A program made the position numbers and the translations under genes. Below, piece by piece: positions 16,115 through 21,533 of a stretch of 21,533 bases of DNA. Source of the stretch: JBGTIS01 sp041745535 (GTDB lineage: Bacteria; Bacteroidota; Bacteroidia; Cytophagales; Cyclobacteriaceae); assembly GCA_041745535.1 (NCBI GenBank), contig JBGTIS010000262.1:1-21533 (forward strand), read 5' to 3'. The notes under the pieces are model-generated. The model made no database searches. It was given only the letters and a program-made list of their open reading frames with translations, and was not told the origin of the DNA. Numbering within the stretch: the stretch's first letter is position 1; every line of letters starts with the position of its first letter.

Positions 16115-16225
16115 GATTTTCATACGAAAAAATTAATGTAGGGAATCTTATTACTAAAATAATATTAATTTCTATATAAAATGAATAGTATTACTAGGCC
16201 TGTTGTAATGAGGTTAAAAAACAGT

Positions 16226-16543
16226 TTAATTTGTCTTTTCGTACCTTTTACTCGCTTCAGAAGAGATGGAAGTTTTATCAAACTTCACTCTGGCCCCTTT
16301 GTCAACTTCCAGAATAAATCCATCATCTTCAATGCCTACTATTTTTCCATGCATACCTCCTATAGTAACTACCATATCACCCCGCTTAACCGAATCAATA
16401 AACGTTTTTTGTTGTTTCTGTTTTTTTTGTTGGGGTCTAATCATGAAGAAATAGAAAATGATAGCAATTCCTCCAATAAGAATGAAATTACTAATCCATC
16501 CATTCTGGCCTTGTGTGGCTTGTAACAACACAAACGTGAGCAT
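16226..16543 (-). CDS. yajC: Preprotein translocase subunit YajC
   Basis: Protein of 105 residues. A single membrane helix (about 18-34, FILIGGIAIIFYFFMIRPQ) is followed by the diagnostic IRPQQKKQKQQ and the domain SVKRGDMVVTIGGMHGKIVGIEDDGFILEV (51-80). YajC joins SecDF at the Sec translocon in the inner membrane. It starts 19 bases after the DUF1573 lipoprotein gene, so both are likely on one transcript. Confidence 0.97.
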   Translation of the reverse strand: MLTFVLLQATQGQNGWISNFILIGGIAIIFYFFMIRPQQKKQKQQKTFIDSVKRGDMVVTIGGMHGKIVGIEDDGFILEVDKGARVKFDKTSISSEASKRYEKTN

Positions 16544-16562
16544 TTTTTATCAGTTTATAAGG

Positions 16563-17111
16563 TTATTTACGAACAGGCCCCGCGGTTTCTTCTCCTTTCG
16601 CGGTTACATTACTTTTTATTCTCAAAGTAGTAGTAGAAGGCGAAGTATTGGCAACTATCGTTACTGTTTTATTTTGTATTCCAGGCTTATTCGCGCTATT
16701 AAACTGCACTTTTATTTCTCCAGTTCCTCCTACTGCAACAGGCTCTTTAGGCCACTGTGGCACGGTACATCCACATGATGCTGAAGCACTTTGGATAACC
16801 AGCGGAGCTTCTCCGGTATTAGTAAAGGAAAAAATGTGTTCAACTACATCACCTTCAGTAATGGTACCAAAATCGTGATCCGTTTCTTTAAATTCAAATG
16901 CGGGAACAGCACCTGAAGAAGTTGACGCGGTTTCAGCCTGATTTACATTCTGCACCGATACAGGCTGATTGGTCGCAGATGGATTTCCTTCTAATTTTGC
17001 CACTTTTTGTTCTAAAGTAGCAATTCTTTCTTCCATATTACTATTGGAACAGCTTCCTAAAGCTACAATTACCAATAGGAAGCATATGGTTTGTAATGAA
17101 TTTATTTTCAT
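16563..17111 (-). CDS. DUF1573 lipoprotein
   Basis: Protein of 182 residues. The signal peptide ends in a lipobox LGSC with Cys21 as the lipid-modified residue. Next to it, MEERIATLEQKVAKLEG (26-42) looks like a short coiled coil, then a Ser/Thr/Gln-rich linker and a DUF1573 immunoglobulin-like domain (71-160) with HDFGTITEGDVVEHIFSFTNTG and the conserved SCGCT (112-116). DUF1573 proteins are abundant in Bacteroidota, with no firm function. The coiled coil beside the lipid anchor suggests oligomerisation at the membrane. It leads yajC by 19 bases. The C-terminal ETAGPVRK is short and polar. Confidence 0.92.
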   Translation of the reverse strand: MKINSLQTICFLLVIVALGSCSNSNMEERIATLEQKVAKLEGNPSATNQPVSVQNVNQAETASTSSGAVPAFEFKETDHDFGTITEGDVVEHIFSFTNTGEAPLVIQSASASCGCTVPQWPKEPVAVGGTGEIKVQFNSANKPGIQNKTVTIVANTSPSTTTLRIKSNVTAKGEETAGPVRK

Positions 17112-17131
17112 TTTTTTTACATTTAACTAAA

Positions 17132-17158
17132 CAAAACTATTAGAACTATACTCCTCAA
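17132..17158 (-). promoter_or_regulatory. Candidate promoter for the DUF1573-yajC genes
   Basis: On the minus strand TTG (17158-17156), 16 bases, TAGTTTTG (17139-17132). The -7 element is a full match; the spacer is shorter than usual. It ends 20 bases before the DUF1573 start and lies in the only sizeable gap (85 bases) after the isocitrate dehydrogenase gene. Confidence 0.42.
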
Positions 17159-17164
17159 GTAGCA

Positions 17165-17183
17165 TTTAAGTTTCAAACTTAAA
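17165..17183. repeat. 19-base perfect palindrome
   Basis: TTTAAGTTT-C-AAACTTAAA, a perfect inverted repeat with a single central base, between the isocitrate dehydrogenase stop and the DUF1573 start. It sits just upstream of the candidate -33 element, so it could be an operator or activator site; as an RNA hairpin it is AT-rich and has no T-run on either side, so it is a poor terminator. Confidence 0.5.
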
Positions 17184-17196
17184 GTAAAGAGAGCAA

Positions 17197-18198
17197 TTAG
17201 GCTAACTTTTCGATAATATTTTGCGTGAAAGCGGCTGTATTCGCGGTTCCGCCCAAATCAGCAGTACGCGACTTTTTTTCAGCAAGGGTAGCATCCAGGG
17301 CGCGCGCTATTTTGTTACCATACTCGTTTAACCCCAAATGATTCAACATCATAATACCTGAGCGTAGTAGCGCTGTAGGGTTCGCGATTCCTTTACCCGC
17401 AATATCGGGGGCCGTTCCATGTACGGCTTCAAAAATAGCAATATTGTCGCCAATATTGGCACCTGCTACCAAACCTAAACCTCCTACTAAACCTGCGCAT
17501 AAATCTGATATAATGTCTCCAAAAAGATTGGTGGTAACAATTACCTCATATGCCTCAGGTTTTATTACCAGTTGCATACACATATTGTCAATAATTTTAT
17601 CGTCAAAAATAATATCCGGATATTCGGATGATACCTCGGCGCCAGCATCCAGAAAAAGTTTTCCGCCACTTTTCAAAATATTAGCTTTATGTACCAGCGT
17701 TACCTTTTTCTTTTTGTTTATATGTGCAAATTCAAATGCTGCTTTTACAATCCGATAACATCCTTTTTGGGTAATACGGCTTATGCTATCGGCAATTTTT
17801 AATCGTTCGTCGTAAAATTCAAGTCCCGAGTAAAGGCCTTCGGTATTTTCGCGAAATAATACGATATCTACATTGTCGAATTTTGAATTGATACCAGGTG
17901 TTGATTTACAGGGCCTTACATTCTGATATAGATCAAAATGCTGCCTTAGCTGAACATTTACACTTTTAAAGCCTTTACCTACCGGCGTAGTAATGGGTCC
18001 TTTTAAAGCAACTTTGTTTTTGTTTACAGAATCGATCAGCGATTGCGGAATCAATTCACCCTTTTGGTCTATTGTGGTTTGCCCTGCGTTTTCCTCTTCC
18101 CAAGTAACGGGCACATGTGCCGCTTCAAATACTTTTTTGACTGCAAAGGTGATTTCCGGGCCAATTCCATCACCTTCAATAAGGGTTACCAGGGTCAT
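17197..18198 (-). CDS. Isocitrate dehydrogenase, NAD-type
   Basis: Protein of 333 residues of the isocitrate/isopropylmalate dehydrogenase family, oxidatively decarboxylating isocitrate to 2-oxoglutarate in the TCA cycle. GDGIGPE (9-15) begins the fold; KSVNVQLRQHFDLYQNVRP (78-96) contains the substrate-binding S79xN81xxxR85 and R95; RENTEGLYSGLE (116-127) is the isocitrate-type signature, where isopropylmalate dehydrogenases have RELTGG; NLFGDIISD (224-232) holds the metal-binding aspartates; HGTAPDIAGKGIANP (260-274) is the NAD-type loop, lacking the KYAGQ of NADP enzymes. Homoisocitrate dehydrogenase is a less likely alternative. Its start codon overlaps the ytxH stop by one base (TAATG), showing tight coupling to the nusB-side genes. 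Confidence 0.88.
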   Translation of the reverse strand: MTLVTLIEGDGIGPEITFAVKKVFEAAHVPVTWEEENAGQTTIDQKGELIPQSLIDSVNKNKVALKGPITTPVGKGFKSVNVQLRQHFDLYQNVRPCKSTPGINSKFDNVDIVLFRENTEGLYSGLEFYDERLKIADSISRITQKGCYRIVKAAFEFAHINKKKKVTLVHKANILKSGGKLFLDAGAEVSSEYPDIIFDDKIIDNMCMQLVIKPEAYEVIVTTNLFGDIISDLCAGLVGGLGLVAGANIGDNIAIFEAVHGTAPDIAGKGIANPTALLRSGIMMLNHLGLNEYGNKIARALDATLAEKKSRTADLGGTANTAAFTQNIIEKLA

Positions 18199-18506
18199 TA
18201 ATCTTTATTTTCGTGTTTAATTTGCTCTAAAAGTGTATCCACATCGTTCAACAGTTGCCTGGCTTTTTCTCTGGCATCGCTAATTACTTTTTCGCCATCA
18301 GATTTAGCTACGCTATCAGGAAGCGAATCTTTGGTTTTCGTAATTTCAACTAAAAGATCTTCTAATCGTGATTTGAATCTTTCCAACCTATACGCGAACC
18401 TGTCTCTTGTGTTAGCTCCTTTGTCGGGCGCATAAAGAACGCCTGCCACTGCACCAACCATTATCCCGGCAAATAACGCCAGTAAACTATTTCCTGTCTT
18501 GCTCAT
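18198..18506 (-). CDS. YtxH-domain protein
   Basis: Protein of 102 residues. An N-terminal hydrophobic helix GNSLLALFAGIMVGAVAGVLYAPDKG (5-30) is the YtxH/GvpP-like signature (small-residue helix followed by APxxG), then a long charged helical region (about 34-98) likely forming a coiled coil. YtxH proteins are general-stress or envelope-associated in Bacillus; function here is unknown. It lies 64 bases after nusB and its stop overlaps the next start. Confidence 0.88.
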   Translation of the reverse strand: MSKTGNSLLALFAGIMVGAVAGVLYAPDKGANTRDRFAYRLERFKSRLEDLLVEITKTKDSLPDSVAKSDGEKVISDAREKARQLLNDVDTLLEQIKHENKD

Positions 18507-18570
18507 ATTTTAAAATTTTATCCCCTTATATTAAATAATTAGCTATTCCTTTTACTAACTCTGTGTTAAA

Positions 18571-19755
18571 CTATTGGTTATCAATCAGGCCTCGCCCACT
18601 TTTCTGAATTTTTCCCTGACCTTGCAAATCACTTGCAATTACATCCAGCAAACCATTTACAAATTGCTTGCTTTTTGGCGTACTATAATTTTTAGATATA
18701 TCAATATATTCATTTATTGTTACTTTGACAGGAATACTTGAAAAGTTTAGCATTTCGGCAATAGCCATTTTCAGAATAGTATGGTCTACCATAGTTAACC
18801 GGTCGAGGGTCCAATTGCGAATTTTACTGCCAATAATGGTTTCGTATTCTTCGTCGTTATCAACCGTTATTTTGTAAAGTTCTTCTAAAAATATTTTATC
18901 TTCTTCCCAGTTATTACTCAAATCAGAAATTTCTATAATTTCCGGATGATCTTCTGTAACTGATTTCACACTTTTTTTAAGCATTCCTTTAATTATTTTT
19001 TTATTTTCAGTCCAGTTCAGGTCTTTTTCTTCTAAATATTCTGAAACAATTTGATCTTCGAAGAGCAAATTAACTATGTGCTTAACAATTTCTTTATCGT
19101 CTTCAAATTTAGTGCTAGCTAGTTTCTGGTAATTCTGAAACTCATTGTCCTTTGAAATAAGGTTTCTGAACCATTGCCTCACTTCTGCCCGGTTTTCGCT
19201 CCAATTCAATTTTTTCTCACTTGCTAAGGCATGTAGCTTTTCGCTTGATCGCAGGGCCTTTATTATTTGGTTATTGGCAAAATTAAGTTCGGCAGGTTCA
19301 TAAGTTTCATGCCTTATTCCGATATCAATTGACTTTTTTTTCCTTTGTTCCGATTCTTTTGCCAGCGCAGGTAACAACAACAATGACAGCAGATAACTTT
19401 CATATATTTTTTCAGTAGCTTTCACCAATTCTTTCCCTAATACCTGCTTATCTTTACTACACATTTTATGGTATATCTCTACTGCTTTCAATACGATATC
19501 TTTTATCTCAGAATCGGTAGTCGTGTCTGCTAACAATTGTTGCTCCTGAAAGTAGCTTTTGAACAATTGAATGGCAACAGTATGATCAGCCGCCGCCTTC
19601 TCAGGATCTGGCTGTTCCATAGCGTTCAGGTCTGGCTTAAATACATCATCAATGTATTCAATACCCATATACAAATTTGCACGTTTACACTGCTTGAATG
19701 CATAAATGTACTGCATTGCTTTACCTCTTAAAAGTCTTCTGTTTAGCATCAGCAA
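18571..19755 (-). CDS. nusB: Transcription antitermination factor NusB, long form
   Basis: Protein of 394 residues; most NusB proteins have about 140. The N-terminal LNRRLLRGKAMQYIYAFKQ (4-22) is the Arg-rich first helix that binds boxA RNA, and the C-terminal part from about 312 (NWTLDRL..VDHTILKMAIAEML, then IPVKVTINEYIDISK and KQFVNGLLD) is the classic NusB core. Between them, about 230 extra residues are mostly helical and charged. Four segments with NWxx(D/N) (184, 247, 282 and 314 as the W-bearing repeats start) recur, the last being the canonical one. Long NusB forms are known in Bacteroidota. NusB works with NusA/E/G in rRNA antitermination. Met3 is an alternative start. It probably leads the minus-strand cluster. 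Confidence 0.93.
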   Translation of the reverse strand: MLMLNRRLLRGKAMQYIYAFKQCKRANLYMGIEYIDDVFKPDLNAMEQPDPEKAAADHTVAIQLFKSYFQEQQLLADTTTDSEIKDIVLKAVEIYHKMCSKDKQVLGKELVKATEKIYESYLLSLLLLPALAKESEQRKKKSIDIGIRHETYEPAELNFANNQIIKALRSSEKLHALASEKKLNWSENRAEVRQWFRNLISKDNEFQNYQKLASTKFEDDKEIVKHIVNLLFEDQIVSEYLEEKDLNWTENKKIIKGMLKKSVKSVTEDHPEIIEISDLSNNWEEDKIFLEELYKITVDNDEEYETIIGSKIRNWTLDRLTMVDHTILKMAIAEMLNFSSIPVKVTINEYIDISKNYSTPKSKQFVNGLLDVIASDLQGQGKIQKSGRGLIDNQ

Positions 19756-19867
19756 AAATTAAAGAACGTTTTTCACTAAAGTTTAGTGAAGATTTGGTTA
19801 ACATTTAATATATCTGTAAAAATCAGATTTTAATCTCTTTTATTAAAAGCAACGATAATATGGCTGG

Positions 19868-19875
19868 CAAAGATA
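19868..19875 (-). promoter_or_regulatory. Candidate -7 element of the nusB cluster
   Basis: TATCTTTG on the minus strand, a perfect -7 consensus followed by C, with a leader of about 105 bases before nusB. The -33 position has TTA rather than TTG and falls within the end of the upstream dehydrogenase gene. Confidence 0.4.
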
Positions 19876-19879
19876 CTTA

Positions 19880-20995
19880 TTACATGCTTTTTTTAAGATT
19901 TCCTATGCTGTGTATTCTTTGTTCGGCCAACAATATAGCTGCTTTCTGCGCAATAATATTATTGGTTTCGGCATACTGTAAAATATCAGTACAGGCAGTA
20001 TAAATATTTTCTACCTTCTGATAAATAAACGCTTTGTTATACTCTTTGAAATATTCGGCAGCTACAGCCATTATGCCTCCTGCATTAACCACAAAGTCGG
20101 GCACATATACTATGGCTTTCTGCCTTAGTGCCTCACCATGTTTTTCTTCATGCTCGAGCTGATTATTGGCGGCGCCTGCAATCACATTACATTTAAGTTT
20201 ATTAATGGTTACATCATTAATAACAGCGCCTAAAGCACAGGGTGCAAATATATCCATTTCTATCTGATAAATATCTTCCTGACTAACTATATGGGCGCCA
20301 TATTCCCGTGCGGCAAATTGCAAACGGGCAGTATCCACATCGGAAATATAAATTTTCGCGTTTTCTTTTTTCAGGTAAGGCAGCAAATTTATGCCTACCG
20401 AACCCACACCCTGTACGGCTATTTTTTTTCCTTCAAGCGAATCCTGGCCATACGCATATTTCGCGGCGGATTTAATCCCCATGTATGTACCATAGGCAGT
20501 TATAACAGAAGAAGACCCAGACCCTCCTACATTTTCGGGTAATCCCGTTACATGTCTGGTTTCCGCATGAATGTAGGAAAGATCTTTTACCGTAATATTT
20601 ACGTCTCCTGCCGTAACGTATTTTCCATTCAGGCTTTCGATAAATTTACCGAATCTTCTGAAATAAGTTTCTGATTTCAGCACATCAGGATCACCAATGA
20701 GTACGGCTTTTCCACCTCCTACATTCAATCCTGCCATAGCCGATTTGTAAGTCATACCTCTGGCAAGTCGCAATGCATCGGTTACCGCCGCTTCTGTGGT
20801 AGCGTAATTCCACATCCGCGATCCGCCCATGGCTGGGCCAAGTACAGTAGAATGAATAGCAATTATAGCCTTTAACCCCGTTTCATTATCCTGACAAAAA
20901 ACCAGTTGCTCGTGGTCCAATTCAGACATTCGGGAAAAATAATCAGACTTACCATCGTCCGTGCCTGCTTTGGCCTCAGCACTTTTGGTTATCAT
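19880..20995 (-). CDS. Leucine-dehydrogenase-type amino acid dehydrogenase
   Basis: Protein of 371 residues of the Glu/Leu/Phe/Val dehydrogenase family. The N-terminal domain has HEQLVFCQDNETGLKAIIAIH (28-48), LGPAMGGSRMW (52-62), MTYKSAMAGLNVGGGKA (81-97) with K84 and K96 as substrate/catalytic lysines, and TAGDVN (128-133) with catalytic D131. The C-terminal NAD-binding domain has VQGVGSVG (194-201) and ISDVD (217-221). Length and the GGxRMW motif fit leucine dehydrogenase, which deaminates branched-chain amino acids to 2-oxo acids; glutamate dehydrogenase would be longer. It stands alone with its own promoter and is followed 124 bases later by nusB. Confidence 0.92.
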   Translation of the reverse strand: MITKSAEAKAGTDDGKSDYFSRMSELDHEQLVFCQDNETGLKAIIAIHSTVLGPAMGGSRMWNYATTEAAVTDALRLARGMTYKSAMAGLNVGGGKAVLIGDPDVLKSETYFRRFGKFIESLNGKYVTAGDVNITVKDLSYIHAETRHVTGLPENVGGSGSSSVITAYGTYMGIKSAAKYAYGQDSLEGKKIAVQGVGSVGINLLPYLKKENAKIYISDVDTARLQFAAREYGAHIVSQEDIYQIEMDIFAPCALGAVINDVTINKLKCNVIAGAANNQLEHEEKHGEALRQKAIVYVPDFVVNAGGIMAVAAEYFKEYNKAFIYQKVENIYTACTDILQYAETNNIIAQKAAILLAEQRIHSIGNLKKSM

Positions 20996-21345
20996 AGTAG
21001 TTTTATATTAAAAATAATAGTTAGCCGCACAAGTTTTCCGCTCATTAGTTATACCAACAAACATTCAAAATTAGATTTTTTTCTAGTGTATACCAATAAA
21101 AACAGGCAGATAGTAACGGTACTGGGCATAATTTCTAAAGAGAAGCACCTAAGAAACACTCATAAGATTTCAGCCCTGCTTTCTCAACATTCAATAGTTT
21201 ATGAAAGTAAATAAAATGATATGTTTGTTTTGCCTTGTAGGATTGCTGATACGCATGAAAAATTCACCTTTTCATCTGAATATATTTTTGATTCTTTTAA
21301 GGTGTATTTTTATTTAAATATTTGCGGTATCATACCCGGCACTTA
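20996..21345. other. Intergenic stretch of 350 bases
   Basis: Besides the dehydrogenase promoter, I see a small inverted repeat ATGAAAA-N7-TTTTCAT (21255-21275) and no gene. A plus-strand open frame of about 100 codons at 20906-21214 overlaps the dehydrogenase start and has no coding character. The stretch ends at the insertion-sequence boundary. Confidence 0.5.
21066..21096 (-). promoter_or_regulatory. Promoter of the leucine dehydrogenase gene
   Basis: On the minus strand TTG (21096-21094), 20 bases, TAATTTTG (21073-21066): full match to both elements and spacing. The leader would be about 65 bases. Confidence 0.55.
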
Positions 21346-21533
21346 GAGCCTATCCGGAAATAAAAATAAAATAAAAGTTGTGACAGAGAAACAAGAAATT
21401 TGAGGTGACTAAACCAATAATTTCATGCAAACTCAATCGGACTGCCGACGCGGTCACAACTTGTTACCAAGATACAATAAACGCGGAAATTTTACCCAGT
21501 GAAAGCTTATGGGCAGCCGTAGAACCGCTTTTG
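21346..21533 (+). mobile_element. Left end of an insertion sequence (IS5-like), cut by the window
   Basis: GAGCCTATCCGGAAA at 21346-21360 resembles the terminal inverted repeats of IS5-superfamily elements as I recall them. It is preceded by TTA (21343-21345), which would fit a TNA target duplication. About 60 bases in, a reading frame with a transposase-like N-terminus begins. Only this end is in the window, so the matching right repeat and duplication cannot be checked. Family assignment is from memory of motifs. Confidence 0.6.
21405..21533 (+). CDS. Transposase N-terminus (partial), IS5-like
   Basis: The frame is open from a TGA at 21381-21383 to the window end. Its last 17 residues, AEILPSESLWAAVEPLL, fit the N-terminus of IS4/IS5-type transposases, which commonly start near LP..LW..(I/V)EPLLP. 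No ATG is in frame; GTG at 21405 is the only common start and is chosen tentatively. An ATG at 21425 lies in another frame and stops after 26 codons. So the start may be GTG, or may need a frameshift, or the copy may be damaged. The frame runs off the window. Confidence 0.55.
   Translation, partial: MTKPIISCKLNRTADAVTTCYQDTINAEILPSESLWAAVEPLL

Noticed and set aside
17197..18198. Reading the dehydrogenase as 3-isopropylmalate dehydrogenase (leuB)
   Set aside because: The RENTEG and SxNxxLR motifs are of the isocitrate type; no other leu genes are near.
20906..21214. Plus-strand frame of 102 codons ending before the IS
   Set aside because: Begins antisense to the dehydrogenase N-terminus and continues through that gene's promoter; composition is not protein-like.

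Overview
This window reads as a chromosomal segment of a low-GC Bacteroidota bacterium, most likely of the order Cytophagales. The evidence is the gene content: a NusB / YtxH / DUF1573-lipoprotein / YajC / YbbR / CoaE cluster, a dihydroorotase with the QxH metal motif that I recall as usual in this phylum, and a DUF1800-DUF1501 pair. Promoter-like sequences follow the Bacteroidota TTG-N19-21-TAnnTTTG pattern, and clear Shine-Dalgarno sequences are scarce. Species cannot be fixed from sequence alone.

Layout. 1-1020: a YfiR-like exported protein (minus) and a tRNA-Phe gene (minus) with its own promoter and terminator. 1066-3239: a plus-strand pair coding for a membrane-anchored protein with two 4Fe-4S clusters and a CCG-domain subunit, resembling the HdrD/HdrB or DsrK class of quinone- or thiol-linked redox modules. 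3249-7286: a minus-strand run of DUF1800, DUF1501 (with a Tat signal) and an iron-sulfur L-serine dehydratase. 7287-7862: a long, very AT-rich gene-free spacer. 7863-10727: minus-strand PH-like membrane protein, class I methyltransferase and RhlE-type DEAD-box helicase. 10820-13251: a plus-strand dihydroorotase overlapping a membrane-anchored EEP-family hydrolase. 13319-13421: tRNA-His with promoter and terminator, then a small conserved-looking protein. 13724-19755: a long minus-strand gene string, read in transcription order as nusB, ytxH, NAD-type isocitrate dehydrogenase, DUF1573 lipoprotein, yajC, ybbR, coaE and a NUMOD4-HNH gene. 19880-20995: a leucine-dehydrogenase-type amino acid dehydrogenase. 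21346 to the end: the left end of an insertion sequence, apparently IS5-like, with the start of its transposase.

Most genes are housekeeping: transcription antitermination, Sec translocation (YajC), CoA synthesis, the TCA cycle, pyrimidine synthesis, and serine and branched-chain amino acid catabolism. I found no convincing new defence or mobile system. The points most worth a second look are the redox pair with an unknown partner, the Tat-signal/no-signal pairing of DUF1501 and DUF1800, a NusB with a large insertion carrying repeated NWxx(D/N) segments, hairpins lying inside the last codons of two genes, unpaired bases in the tRNA-His acceptor stem, and an inverted repeat around the transposase start.
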